A stretch of DNA of 64,000 nt, from assembly GCA_016707895.1 (NCBI GenBank), contig JADJGV010000009.1, positions 186,001-250,000 on the forward strand, read 5' to 3'. Source of the stretch: Myxococcales bacterium (lineage in GTDB: Bacteria; Myxococcota_A; Polyangia; Haliangiales; Haliangiaceae). Below the pieces are notes generated by a model. That model did not search any database and was not told where the DNA came from. It worked only from the letters and a program-made list of their open reading frames with translations. The translations under genes were made by a program, and so were the position numbers. Numbering within the stretch: the stretch's first letter is position 1; every line of letters starts with the position of its first letter. Below are positions 27,560 through 39,962 of this stretch, one piece after another.

Positions 27560-28552
27560 TCACCCCAGCGCGCGCAGCGCGACGTCGATGCGGGCGGTGA
27601 CGGTGGCGGTCGAGGTGACGGCGCACAGGTCGAAGAGCGCGGCGTCGTCCCAGCCGCGGGCGCGCAGGGCGGCGAAGCTGGCGTCGGCGAGCTGCCAGGG
27701 GGCGAGGGCGACCAGTGCGACGAGGGCGTGGACGTCGGGATCGAGCGGGGCGGCGGGCGGCGCGGTGGGCGCGCCGAGCCAGGCGGCGACGGTGGCGAGC
27801 ACGTCGGCGCGGGTGGCGCGCGGCAGGTAGGCGGGGTCGCGGGCGAACAGGTCGTCGGTCCACGCCGCCAGCGCGGCGGCGGTGGCGGGGCGCTGGGCGA
27901 GCGTGAGCGAGGCGGCGCGGGTGACGGGCGCGGGGGCGGTGGCCAGCGGTGGCACCGCGGGCTCGGTGGCGGGCGGCGGCGTCGTGACCGCGTAGTCGAG
28001 CGGCACGCCGGTGGCGTCGGCGATGCGGTTGAGGTGGCCGAAGTACGCGGCCAGCGCGACCGCGTGCAGCACCGCGTCGTCTTCGAGGCCGGCGGCGGCC
28101 AGCGCGGTCTTGGCCGCGCCGTCGAGCGTCCACGGCGCCTCGGTGACCGTCACCGTCAGCGCGGCCAGCGCGCGGCGGCGCGCGTCGGGCCAGCGGGCCG
28201 CGACCGCGCGCGGATCGATCGTCACCGCCCGGGCCAGGCGGTCATCGTTATCGGCGACACGCAGAAACTCTGCGTGACAGGCCGTTCAATACAAGCACTG
28301 GTTGAGCCGCGAGGTGGTCGCGTTGACCAGCTCGCGCTCGGGCCAGGTGAGCGGGCCGGCGCCGTTGAGCGTCGACGAGCAGCCGAACACCTTGGGGATC
28401 AGCGCCGGATCCAGGCTGTGCGCGGTGATGATGCCGGGCGCGCCGCCGTGGGCCGGCCGGTACACCGGCGGCAACGGCCGCGCCAGCATGCGGTCGTAGA
28501 TCTCCTTGAGCGCGCCGGTCGCCGCGGCCGAGCCGATGATCGCGAGCCCCAT
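27560..28552 (-). CDS. Candidate selenoprotein: AhpD/carboxymuconolactone decarboxylase-like peroxidase with in-frame TGA (Sec89)
   Basis: Read from the ATG at 28552, the frame runs 88 codons to a TGA at 28288-28286 and continues without a shift for 241 more codons to 27560. The residues around the TGA are RLNQCLY-U-TACH: U takes the second Cys place of the AhpD CxxC site, with His four residues later as in AhpD (CxxCxxxH). Both sides fit the family: N-terminal LTWPERELVNATTSRLNQ, C-terminal YFGHLNRIADATGVPLDY. A strong hairpin starts 10 nt after the TGA (see 28258-28276). Automatic callers would give two fragments, 28286-28552 and 27560-28225. Predicted role: thiol/selenol peroxidase or disulfide reductase, cytoplasmic. 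The alternative, a pseudogene with a nonsense mutation, is less likely given the exact position and the hairpin. Confidence 0.85.
28258..28276 (-). promoter_or_regulatory. Bacterial SECIS-type hairpin
   Basis: On the mRNA, CACGCAG, loop AGUUU, CUGCGUG: a perfect 7-bp stem. The loop begins 17 nt after the UGA and has G in its second place. This fits the bacterial SECIS model (small stem-loop with G among the first two loop bases, some 16-37 nt after UGA). GGC and GCC further out can also pair. Codons here (TTG, TAT, TGT, GCA, TTT, CGT) are unusual for this genome, as expected where RNA structure constrains the sequence. Confidence 0.8.
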
Positions 28553-28600
28553 CGCTCGAGCCTACACGCACGCGCGCCGGTCGCGGTAGCGCGCCGCCGC

Positions 28601-29467
28601 TCAGCGCGGCTGGCGGCGGCGGATCAGGCCCTCTTGCGCGGCGCTGGCGACCAGGCGGCCGGCGCGATCGAAGAACTGGCCGCGCACCAGGCCGCGGCCG
28701 CCGGAGGCCGAGGGGCTGTCGACGGTGTAGAGCAGCCAGTCGTCGAAGCGGAACGGCCGGTGAAACCACATGACGTGATCGAGCGAGGCGACCTGCATGC
28801 CGGGCGACAGCCAGCTGACGCCGTGCGGATCCATCGCGGTGCCGAGGAACGAGAAGTCCGAGGCGTAGGCGAGCAGGTAGCGGTGCAGCGCCGGATCGTC
28901 GGGGAGCTGATCGATCGCGCGGTACCACAGGCGGCGGTGCGGGTCGGCGACCCGCGGCCGCAGCGGGTCGCGCACCTCGACCGGGCGGATCTCGATCGGC
29001 CGCTCGGCGACCGCCATCGCGCGCATCGGCGGCGGCAGCTGATCGGCGATCGCCAGCGCCATGTCGCGCTCGGAGCGCAGCTCGTCGGGCGGCGGCACCG
29101 CCGGCATCGGGTCCTGGTGATCGAAGCCGTCGACCGCGAGCTGGAACGACGCCTCGAGGCTGAAGATCGCCTCGCCCTCCTGCAACGCCGCGACCCGCCG
29201 CGTCGTGAAGGTCGCGCCGTCGCGCAGCCGATCGACCTGATAGACGATCGGCTTCCGCACGTCGCCCGCGCGCATGAAGTAGCCGTGCAGCGAGTGCACC
29301 GGCCGGTCGGCGCCGACGGTCTGCGCCGCGGCCGACAGCGCCTGGCCCAGCACCTGGCCACCGAAGATCGCGCCCCAGCCGAGGTCCTGGCTGCGGCCGC
29401 GGAACAGGTCGCGGTCGAGGCGTTCGAGGGCCAGCAGATCGACGAGCGCGGCGAGCACGGGCTGCAT
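28601..29467 (-). CDS. tesB: Acyl-CoA thioesterase II
   Basis: 288 aa, the usual TesB length. Double hot-dog fold: the N-terminal half has FGGQVLGQALSAAAQTV and SLHGYFMRAGD; the C-terminal half has ASDFSFLGTAM, SLDHVMWFHRPFRFDDWLL and a final ASAAQEGLIR. The catalytic Asp, Ser/Thr and Gln positions of E. coli TesB (ASD, SLDH, VQEG) are all kept. It hydrolyses medium- and long-chain acyl-CoA in the cytoplasm. It starts 57 bp from the next DUF4157 gene and has the same direction as the selenoprotein gene, 48 bp downstream. Confidence 0.95.
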   Translation of the reverse strand: MQPVLAALVDLLALERLDRDLFRGRSQDLGWGAIFGGQVLGQALSAAAQTVGADRPVHSLHGYFMRAGDVRKPIVYQVDRLRDGATFTTRRVAALQEGEAIFSLEASFQLAVDGFDHQDPMPAVPPPDELRSERDMALAIADQLPPPMRAMAVAERPIEIRPVEVRDPLRPRVADPHRRLWYRAIDQLPDDPALHRYLLAYASDFSFLGTAMDPHGVSWLSPGMQVASLDHVMWFHRPFRFDDWLLYTVDSPSASGGRGLVRGQFFDRAGRLVASAAQEGLIRRRQPR

Positions 29468-29524
29468 GGTCGATCAGTAGCACCCGGCGCCGCCGCCGCG
29501 CGGCCGCGCCGCCGTGACCCGCGC

Positions 29525-31372
29525 TCACCCCAGCGCGAACGGCACGTCGACCAGCGCCGACTTCTGCTTGTACCCGGCCTTGCCCTCGCCGCCGGGGATC
29601 GCGAGCTCGCCGCCGTCGACCAGGCTCACCACGAGGTCGCCGACCTGCTTGGCGAGATCGATGCGGAACGCGCCCTCGAGGCCGATCGTGGTCTTGGCCT
29701 TGCTGACGCCGTGCTCCTCGAGCCCGTGCGCCACCAGGTCGACGGCGCCGTCGAGCGCGGTGCCCGCGGCCCGGCCCCAGCCCGCGAGGTCGCGCGCCAG
29801 GCGCTCGGCCTCGGCCGCGCCCTCGCCCGAGGTCGGCGCCTTGGCCGTCAGCACGTCGCGCACGTGGACGAAGGCCTGGGTGGCGGCGGCGACGAAGCGC
29901 GACCACTCCCCGAGGTCGGCGCCGATCGCGCGGGCCCCGATCGCCATCTCGAGCTTGGCGCCGCCGCCGGTCTTGAGATCGGCCTCGAGCTTGAACGACC
30001 CCTCGAACGGCTCGAGCCCGACCTTGGCCGCGACCACCAGCACCGCGACGTCGCGCTCGGTGGTCTCGTGGCCGGGCTTCTTCTCGATCTTGTGCCGCTC
30101 GACGACGCCGGCGCCGCCCTCGACGCTGCCGTCGGCGCTCTTGCCGGCCTCGCCGCCGAGCTCGGCGCCGACGTCGAACTGCGCGGCCTCGCCGTCCTGC
30201 ATCGCCGCCTTCACCTGCTCGGCGTGGCCGCGGCCCCAGATCAGATCGGCGAGCAGGTTGGCCGGGGTGACGCCGAACTTGCGCCCGAGCATGATCACCA
30301 GCGCCATCGCCGGCGTGCGGCCGCCCATGAACACCGCGTCGCCGAGCAGTCGGACCGTCTCTTCGATCGCGAGGAACAGCATCCGCGCGGCCGACTCGGG
30401 GTCGGGGCCGGTGCCCTTCACCGCGAGCGTCGCGAGGAGATCGGCGAACGCGCCGGGGCCACCGACCGCCACGCCGAGCCCGCCGCTCATGCCGACGCTG
30501 TAGCCGCTCGCGGCGTTGTCCCAGGACAGCGCGCCCTTGCCGGATAGCCAGAGCCCGGGCACCTCGGTCGGGAAGCGGATCGCGCACTTGACCTCGGTCT
30601 TGTCGCCGCGCTGGCCGGCGACGGTCTTGATCGACCGCGCGACGACCGAGATCGCGATCGCGCCGAGATCGGGCAGCACCAGCTCGTCGCCCTCGACGGG
30701 CTGGCCGGTGACGTCGCCGGCGGGCTGGCCGGCGGCGCTGGTGGGCGCGGCCGACGTCGCGTCGGCGCGCTGGACGACCGCCGCGCTCGCGCCGCCGCTT
30801 CCGGCGAGCTCGTCGAGGATCGCGACGGCCGAGCGGCCCGCCACGACGGCGTCGGCGACGCGGTCGGCGTGCGCCTCGTACCGATCACCGCGGGCGCCGA
30901 CGCCACCCGCGAGCTGCACGCCGCCGCGCTGCTGCACGACGTGCGCGGCCTCGTGGGCGGCGGTGTGGAGATCGGGTGTGCTGGCGAACGCCACCGCGCC
31001 GTCCGTGGCGTAGGCGCGCGCCCCGAGCGCGGCGGCGGCGTCAGCGGCGGGGCCGCCGACGAACGCTGGGATCCGCGACACGTCGTGTGACCCGAAGGCG
31101 CGCTGGATCGCGTCGCCGTGGGGCAGCGCGCACGGCGCGCCGGCCAGCCCGCGGGCCGCGATCGCCGCGGGCGGCGCGGATTCGCGGTGCAGCTCGAACG
31201 GCGCGTCGAGCGCGGCGCGCTGCACCGGCGGTGGCGTGGCGCTGGCCGGCATGCTGGGCGCGGCGCCGCGGCGGGCGGGGAGGCTCGCCGTGAGCGTGCG
31301 CCGGCCCGGCGCCGGCGCCCAGTCACGCGTGGACGCCACGTCGCCGTGATCGCTGACCTGGAAGTCGAACAT
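29525..31372 (-). CDS. Second DUF4157 (eCIS-core) protein with zinc-metallopeptidase motif
   Basis: 615 aa. Residues 75-160 form the DUF4157 domain: GDAIQRAFGSHDVSRIPAFV, ALGARAYATDGAVAFA, then HEAAH at 140-144 followed by VVQQRGG. The region after (YEAHADRVADAVVAG) is standard for the family. The remaining 400 residues hold a membrane-like or amphipathic stretch (MGGRTPAMALVIMLGRKFGV) and long Ala/Gly-rich repeats (GKSADGSVEGGAGV, KTGGGAKLEMAIGARAIG). The function of this cargo-like part is unknown. Its DUF4157 half differs clearly from the copy at 21474, so the two are not a recent duplication. Confidence 0.9.
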   Translation of the reverse strand: MFDFQVSDHGDVASTRDWAPAPGRRTLTASLPARRGAAPSMPASATPPPVQRAALDAPFELHRESAPPAAIAARGLAGAPCALPHGDAIQRAFGSHDVSRIPAFVGGPAADAAAALGARAYATDGAVAFASTPDLHTAAHEAAHVVQQRGGVQLAGGVGARGDRYEAHADRVADAVVAGRSAVAILDELAGSGGASAAVVQRADATSAAPTSAAGQPAGDVTGQPVEGDELVLPDLGAIAISVVARSIKTVAGQRGDKTEVKCAIRFPTEVPGLWLSGKGALSWDNAASGYSVGMSGGLGVAVGGPGAFADLLATLAVKGTGPDPESAARMLFLAIEETVRLLGDAVFMGGRTPAMALVIMLGRKFGVTPANLLADLIWGRGHAEQVKAAMQDGEAAQFDVGAELGGEAGKSADGSVEGGAGVVERHKIEKKPGHETTERDVAVLVVAAKVGLEPFEGSFKLEADLKTGGGAKLEMAIGARAIGADLGEWSRFVAAATQAFVHVRDVLTAKAPTSGEGAAEAERLARDLAGWGRAAGTALDGAVDLVAHGLEEHGVSKAKTTIGLEGAFRIDLAKQVGDLVVSLVDGGELAIPGGEGKAGYKQKSALVDVPFALG

Positions 31373-31529
31373 GCGGGTGGTAGTGCACGGGCGATGCCGC
31401 GGGCTGGCCTCGTGCCGTCGCGGAGTTGCGGGTGCCCGGCGCGCACGATGGGTCCCGGCATCGCCGCCGTGGCGGTACCTCCAGGTCCCGCGGCTCGGCG
31501 TCCGGGCGGGGCTGTGGCACAGTGATCAG

Positions 31530-32284
<755 letters not shown>

Positions 32285-32288
<4 letters not shown>

Positions 32289-32587
32289 GGATCGCGCTCG
32301 CGTTGATCGCGGCGCTGGCGATCAGCGGCTGCGTCGTGCGCTACATCCGCGGGACGCAGCTGTCGGGCACCTGCGACGGCGCGTGCGATCACTACCTCGG
32401 CTGCCGCGGCTCGGACATCGGCGGCGTCCGCGAGGCGTGCCTGGCCGAGTGCCCGCAGGTGTTCGGCGATCGCGACAGCCTGATGGCGTTCGAGAGCCTG
32501 TCCTGTCCGGCGACGATCGACTACGTCGAGGGGCCGAACCGCCGGCCGCCGGGCGCGCCGCCGCCCGCCGCCGCGGCGCAGCAGTAG
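32285..32587 (+). CDS. Small Cys-rich lipoprotein
   Basis: 100 aa, GTG start overlapping the crotonase stop. Signal MRIALALIAALAISGC with an ISGC lipobox. The mature part has six further Cys residues (CDGACDHYLGC, CLAEC, SLSC) that could form three disulfides, then a Pro/Ala-rich tail. No family recognised. Myxobacterial genomes hold many such short exported proteins. Confidence 0.7.
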
Positions 32588-32665
32588 CTGGCAGACCGCG
32601 GCAGGATCGCAATCGCGCCCGGCCGCGTCGACACCGCGGCCCGATCGGTGCGATCTCTAGTGGCG

Positions 32666-34636
<1,971 letters not shown>

Positions 34637-34713
34637 AGTCTGGCAGCCCGAGATCGGCCAGGATCCGGGGGAGATCCGGGGGGCGGCGCTCGTATTATGG
34701 GCCGGAGACCACC

Positions 34714-37700
34714 GTGGGATTTTTCGACAAGCTCGTTCGCCAGGACAACGACCTCGTGGGGTTCGCCGCGCAAGCGGTGACCGCCGCGACCCAGCGGCGG
34801 CGTGAGTCGGAGGACGACGGCGACGCCGCGGCCGACGATCGCGCGAGTCGATCGCTGCGGTCGGGGGACGAGGAGAAGAAGAAGGACCCCGCGTCCCAGG
34901 TGCTCGCGGCGGTGCCCGCGGTCGCGGGGCTCGCGCAGAACTTCGGCGTGCGCATGCCGGTCGGCGTCACGGTCGATGACGAGGGCCTGCACGTCGGCGC
35001 CAAGGCGCCGGTGGGCGGCGCTGGCGAGGTCAGCGGCCAGGTCGACATCGGCCGCGACGGCACCGCCAAGGTCGGCGGCCACGCCGAGCTGGGCGCCGGG
35101 CCGGGCAAGGTCACGGTCGATGGCGACGTGACCCGCGACGAGGAAGGCAAGGTCGCGGCCAACGGCAACATCGCCGGCGAGATCGACGCCGGGCCGATCA
35201 AGGCCAGCGCCAAGGGCGGCGTCCACCGCGACGCCGAGGGCAAGACCACCGCCGAGTACGACGCCGGCGTCGGCTACGAGGGCAACGGCGTGAAGGGCGG
35301 CGTGAACGCCTCGGGCAAGCGCGACGCCGACGGGAAGTGGAAGAACGACGAGAGCGCGTCGGTCGAGTACGAGAACGAAGAGCTCGGGGTGAACGCGCAC
35401 GCCAAGGGCGGGCTGCACCACGAGGACGGCAAGACCACCGCCGAGTACGACGCCGGCGCGAGCTACGACAAGGGCGGCGTGAAGGCCGACGTCGGGGCGA
35501 CCGGGGCGAAGGACGCCGACGGGAAGTGGAAGAACGACGAGAGCGCGTCGGTCGAGTACGAGAACGAAGAGCTCGGGGTGAACGCGCACGCCAACGGCGG
35601 GCTGCATCACGAGGACGGCAAGACCACCGCCGAGTACGACGCCGGCGCGAGCTACGACAAGGGCGGCGTGAAGGCCGACGTCGGGGCGACCGGGGCGAAG
35701 GACGCCGACGGGAAGTGGAAGAACGACGAGAGCGCGTCGGTCGAGTACGAGAACGAAGAGCTCGGGGTGAACGCGCACGCGAAGGGCGGGCTGCACCACG
35801 AGGACGGCAAGACCACCGCCGAGTACGACGCCGGCGCGAGCTACGACAAGGGCGGCGTCAAGGCCGACGTCGCGGCGACCGGGGCGAAGGACAAGGACGG
35901 GAAGTGGAAGAACGACGAGCGCGCGTCGGTCGAGTACGAGAACGAGGAGGCGGGGGTCAACGCGCACGCGAAGGGCGGGCTGCACCACGAGGACGGCAAG
36001 ACCACCGCCGAGTACGACGCCGGCGCGAGCTACGACAAGGGCGGCGTCAAGGCCGACGTCGGGGCGACCGGGGCGAAGGACCAGGACGGGGCGTGGACCA
36101 ACGACGAGTCCGCGTCGGTCGAGTACGAGGACGAAGAGGCCGGCGTCAAGGCCAGCGCCAAGGGCGCGCTGCACCACGAGGACGGCAAGACCACCGCCGA
36201 CGGTGAGGCCCACGGCGAGCTCAAGAAGGGCCCGCTCGACGTCCACGCCGACGGCGAGGCCCACAAGAGCGCCGAGGGCGAGGTCACGGCCAAGGCCAGC
36301 GGCCACGCCGGGCTCAAGCACGGCGACGATCACGCCGAGGTCGACGGCCACGTCGAGCGCCACGCCGACGGCAAGGTCGACGGCGAGGCCAAGGCCGCCT
36401 GGAACATCAAGGGCCACGCCGGCGAGAAGCTCCTCGCGGGCGGTGGCGAGCACGAGGGCGCCGAGGAGGAGGGCGTCGATCTGCGCGGCGAGCACAAGCC
36501 GGACGTCGGCCAGCACGCCCAGGTGATCGATCAGCTCGCCGGCGGCGACCTCGAGGACGAGGGCGCCGAGCACCAGGCCGACGAGTCGGAGTCGACCGCG
36601 GTCAACGACAACCAGCTGCCCGAGGATCTGAAGGACGTCGGCCAGGTCGACAGCGAGCTCGCCGCCAAGAAGGCCAAGGTCGAGGCCGAGGGCCACGCCA
36701 AGCAGGCCAAGCTCGAGCACAAGCACGACGTCGCCAAGCACCACGCGGCCGCCGACAAGAAGCGCCAGCTCGCCGGTCAGCACGGCCAGCACGCGGCCCA
36801 GGCCCAGAAGCACAGCGTCGTCGCGGCCAAGCAGAAGAAGGTCGCGACCAAGGACGAGCTGCGCACCAAGCTGACCACCGCCGCCACCACGCAGAAGGCC
36901 AAGCTCGAGGCCGACGTCACCGCGCAGAAGGCGAAGCTCGACGAGAAGCTGGCCGCCGAGTTCACCAAGCTCGAGGAGTGCGAGACCAAGGAGCAGGCCA
37001 AGCTCCAGACCGAGCTCGACAAGCGCACGACCAAGCTCGAGGCGGACATCGCCAAGAAGCAGGAGGCCCACACCAAGCAGATCGCCAAGGAGCGGGTCGA
37101 CCTCGACAAGAAGGACGCGACCGAGCAGGCGACGCTGCGGGCCAAGGCCAAGGCCGACGCCGAGGCGATCAAGGTCGAGGCCGACAAGCAGGCGGCGGCC
37201 ACCGCCGAGCACGCCAAGCTCAAGGCCAACGACCTGTCGATCAAGGGCATGACCGAGGCCGGCGGCGCCACCGTCGACGCCAACCGCAAGGCCGAGCAGG
37301 CGATCAACGCCGCCAACGGCCGCGCCAGCGGGCTGGCCGAGGACGAGGCCAAGAAGGTGCGCGCCGAGGGCGAGAGCCGGGCGGCGATGGCGCGGGCCGC
37401 GGGCGAGCGCAAGAAGGCCGACATCCTGGCCAAGGCCAAGGCCGACGGCGACGCGATCAGGACCAAGGGCCTGGCCGACGCCGAGGCCCAGAAGAAGGCG
37501 GGCGCCGATCGGGTGACGGCCGCGCTCAAGGCCGGCGAGGACCAGGCCGCCAAGGTCCACGCCGCGACCATCACCGCGATCGCCGGCATGCAGGCCAAGA
37601 GCGACGCCGCCGTCGCCGAGATGAACGCCGAGGTCGCCAAGATGAAGGCCGACGTCGCGGCCAAGCAGGCCGAGATCACGGCCAAGGCGGCGACCCGGCG

Positions 37701-39960
37701 CACCGAGCTGAAGGCCAAGGCCGAGGCCGAGAAGACCCGCGCGCTGACGCAGATCGAGAAGGAGTACCAGGACGCGCTCAAGACGATCGACACCAAGGTC
37801 GCCGCCGACCTGGCCAAGATCGACGCTGCCAGCGACAAGGACCTGGCGAACCTCGAGCGGCAGGTCGATCAGGACATCGCCAAGATCGAGGCCGCGGTGA
37901 AGCGGGCCGAGCAGCGCATCGACCAGCAGGTCAAGGCGGCCGAGCGCAAGGTCCACGCCCAGTGCCTGGCCGAGAAGGCCAAGATCCACGCCGACACCTG
38001 CAACGTCATCGGCGGGCTCGACCGCATGGCGTTCCAGGCCAAGCAGCGCATCGCGGCGGCCGACAAGGACACCAAGAACGAGATCCACGCGGCCCACGCG
38101 CAGGGCGTGGCCGAGGTCGAGGCCGCCAGCCAGCAGGCCGCGCAGGACCTGCAGCAGGGCAACGAGGCGCTGCTCAAGGCCACCGAGGACCAGGGCGCCG
38201 CCGACCGCGCCGCCGCCGACAAGGCCGCGGCTGACTCGGGCAAGGCGATGGAGGGCCAGCGCGCCGACCTCGACAAGGAGATCAACAAGGAGTGGGTCGA
38301 CGACGCGACCCAGAAGGCCAACGCGAAGCTCGACGACACCGGCGTCTTCAACGTCGTCACCGACGGCGAGGCCACCGACGCGATGAACATCCTCAACAGC
38401 CTGCCGGCTGACCTGCAGGGTGACGCCGTCGAGCAGCTCGACAAGGACGCGTTCGCGAACCTGCTCGACGAGGTGCCCGAGAAGCGCCGCGCCGAGTTCG
38501 ACACGATGGTCGCCGACACCCACGACCCCGAGCGCAAGCTCAAGCTGTGGGGCGAGCAGCACAAGTCACAGGCGGACAAGGACGCCGAGGCCGAGCACAA
38601 GAAGACCGCCGACGAGGGCGGCTGGGACTTCTGGAACGACACCAAGGAGCAGGATCGGAACGAGCGGCTCAACAGCCGCCGCGACGACATCATCGACTCG
38701 ACCAAGGACGAGACCGACGAGGAGGTCAAGTTCCTGCTCGAGAAGCAGAAGGCCGGCACGCTGACCGAGGCCGACGTCGATGCGCTGCGGCAGCGCAAGG
38801 AGCACGAGCACAAGATCGAGATGAAGTACAACGTCAACCTGACCAACGACACCGGGCTCAACTCGGACAAGAAGTCGAAGATCGGGTGGAACGACGGCGA
38901 TCTCAGCCAGATCGAGGCGGCGCTGGCGGTGATGCCCGAGGAGCACGTGAAGGACAACACGATGCTCAAGGAGATCCGCCGGGCCGGCGCGCACCCGAAG
39001 CAGCCCAACGTCGGCGGCGACCACAGCGATGGCGTGATCAAGGTCTACGAGCCGGGCACGACGTTCAACTACCGCCACAACGGCGACGCGCTCGAGGGGC
39101 AGGACCCCAACGGGGTCGACGTCAACGGCAACCCGCTGCCCAAGAACGGCGACCCGCTGGGCTCGCTGCACGAGGTCATCAACCACGAGTTCGGCCACGA
39201 CATCCACGACCAGAACGAGGACGCGTTCAAGCGGTACCAGGACGCGGCGGGCTGGGAGAGCGACGTCGGGAAGAAGCAGCTCGGCAAGGCCGGGCTCACC
39301 GACGACCAGATCGAGCAGCTCAAGGAGACCGACAAGGACAAGCCACAGCTCGACCGGATCGAGGGCAAGGACGGCAAGATCTACGTCCGCGATCCGTACA
39401 ACTCGGGCGAGGTGCTGGCCTACGACAAGGGCGCGATCCCGGAGGCTGGCAACGACGCCCTCGGCAACGCGCTTCCGGGCATGTCGCAGCCGAACAACCG
39501 CGGCTGGGACACGTGGAACTACGCCAACACCAACTACAAGGACCACTTCGCCGAGCACTACATGAAGGCGCTCGACAAGCCCGAGACGCTGGCCAAGGAC
39601 CTGATCGACGCGCCGACGCAGCGGGTCACCGGCGTGACGACCAAGCGAGACCAGGCTCAGGGCGTGGTCGACGCCGCGAAGGCCAAGACGCCGCCTGATC
39701 CAGCGGCGGTGACGCAGGCGGAGGCCGACCTGCAGAAGGCTCAGGCCGAGGTCGATGACGCCGTGAAGGATCAGACCGCGCAGAAGAAGCAGTACGACAT
39801 CATGCGCGACGAGATCTTCCACGCCGACAAGGCGGCGACCGACGCCGAGGCGCGGCTCAAGGCGCGCGGCGTCGACCAGGCGAAGATCGACGACTTCAAC
39901 GCCAAGGCGGCGCGCCTGCAGACGCCGAAGCAGATAGAGTCGCTCGAAGCTCAGTACTAG
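34714..39960 (+). CDS. Giant repeat/coiled-coil protein with lethal-factor-like HEFGH metalloprotease motif
   Basis: 1748 aa from a GTG with GGAGA upstream; no signal peptide. Layout: a short N-terminal segment (MGFFDKLVRQDNDLVGFAAQ); acidic linker; beta-type repeats from residue 75 to about 560, including five 63-aa units nearly identical in DNA; an extremely Lys/Glu/Ala-rich coiled coil (600-1200); and a C-terminal domain with NHEFGHDIHD, H1491-E1492-H1495, and a later FAEHYM (E1614). That gives a gluzincin H-E-H...E set like anthrax lethal factor (HEFGHA...FFAEA) but with a longer spacer. Cytoplasmic synthesis without a signal, next to an eCIS-type ATPase, suggests a cargo or effector; this is inference. 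Confidence 0.85.
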   Translation: MGFFDKLVRQDNDLVGFAAQAVTAATQRRRESEDDGDAAADDRASRSLRSGDEEKKKDPASQVLAAVPAVAGLAQNFGVRMPVGVTVDDEGLHVGAKAPVGGAGEVSGQVDIGRDGTAKVGGHAELGAGPGKVTVDGDVTRDEEGKVAANGNIAGEIDAGPIKASAKGGVHRDAEGKTTAEYDAGVGYEGNGVKGGVNASGKRDADGKWKNDESASVEYENEELGVNAHAKGGLHHEDGKTTAEYDAGASYDKGGVKADVGATGAKDADGKWKNDESASVEYENEELGVNAHANGGLHHEDGKTTAEYDAGASYDKGGVKADVGATGAKDADGKWKNDESASVEYENEELGVNAHAKGGLHHEDGKTTAEYDAGASYDKGGVKADVAATGAKDKDGKWKNDERASVEYENEEAGVNAHAKGGLHHEDGKTTAEYDAGASYDKGGVKADVGATGAKDQDGAWTNDESASVEYEDEEAGVKASAKGALHHEDGKTTADGEAHGELKKGPLDVHADGEAHKSAEGEVTAKASGHAGLKHGDDHAEVDGHVERHADGKVDGEAKAAWNIKGHAGEKLLAGGGEHEGAEEEGVDLRGEHKPDVGQHAQVIDQLAGGDLEDEGAEHQADESESTAVNDNQLPEDLKDVGQVDSELAAKKAKVEAEGHAKQAKLEHKHDVAKHHAAADKKRQLAGQHGQHAAQAQKHSVVAAKQKKVATKDELRTKLTTAATTQKAKLEADVTAQKAKLDEKLAAEFTKLEECETKEQAKLQTELDKRTTKLEADIAKKQEAHTKQIAKERVDLDKKDATEQATLRAKAKADAEAIKVEADKQAAATAEHAKLKANDLSIKGMTEAGGATVDANRKAEQAINAANGRASGLAEDEAKKVRAEGESRAAMARAAGERKKADILAKAKADGDAIRTKGLADAEAQKKAGADRVTAALKAGEDQAAKVHAATITAIAGMQAKSDAAVAEMNAEVAKMKADVAAKQAEITAKAATRRTELKAKAEAEKTRALTQIEKEYQDALKTIDTKVAADLAKIDAASDKDLANLERQVDQDIAKIEAAVKRAEQRIDQQVKAAERKVHAQCLAEKAKIHADTCNVIGGLDRMAFQAKQRIAAADKDTKNEIHAAHAQGVAEVEAASQQAAQDLQQGNEALLKATEDQGAADRAAADKAAADSGKAMEGQRADLDKEINKEWVDDATQKANAKLDDTGVFNVVTDGEATDAMNILNSLPADLQGDAVEQLDKDAFANLLDEVPEKRRAEFDTMVADTHDPERKLKLWGEQHKSQADKDAEAEHKKTADEGGWDFWNDTKEQDRNERLNSRRDDIIDSTKDETDEEVKFLLEKQKAGTLTEADVDALRQRKEHEHKIEMKYNVNLTNDTGLNSDKKSKIGWNDGDLSQIEAALAVMPEEHVKDNTMLKEIRRAGAHPKQPNVGGDHSDGVIKVYEPGTTFNYRHNGDALEGQDPNGVDVNGNPLPKNGDPLGSLHEVINHEFGHDIHDQNEDAFKRYQDAAGWESDVGKKQLGKAGLTDDQIEQLKETDKDKPQLDRIEGKDGKIYVRDPYNSGEVLAYDKGAIPEAGNDALGNALPGMSQPNNRGWDTWNYANTNYKDHFAEHYMKALDKPETLAKDLIDAPTQRVTGVTTKRDQAQGVVDAAKAKTPPDPAAVTQAEADLQKAQAEVDDAVKDQTAQKKQYDIMRDEIFHADKAATDAEARLKARGVDQAKIDDFNAKAARLQTPKQIESLEAQY
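35332..36200 (+). repeat. Tandem 189-bp coding repeats
   Basis: The sequence GGGAAGTGGAAGAACGACGA starts at 35332, 35521, 35710 and 35899, and a variant at 36088: exact 189-nt spacing (63 codons). Units one to three are nearly identical at the DNA level, including synonymous positions; the fifth diverges after about 110 nt. This shows recent tandem duplication within the giant gene. Confidence 0.9.
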
Positions 39961-39962
39961 CC

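Noticed and set aside
28286..28552. An 88-aa gene ending at TGA plus a separate 221-aa gene
   Set aside because: Both lie in one frame and each holds one part of the AhpD-like fold; read as one Sec-containing gene.
34693..34698. TATTAT as a -10 element before the giant gene
   Set aside because: Too near the GTG at 34714, which has its own ribosome-binding site, and no -35 partner is visible.
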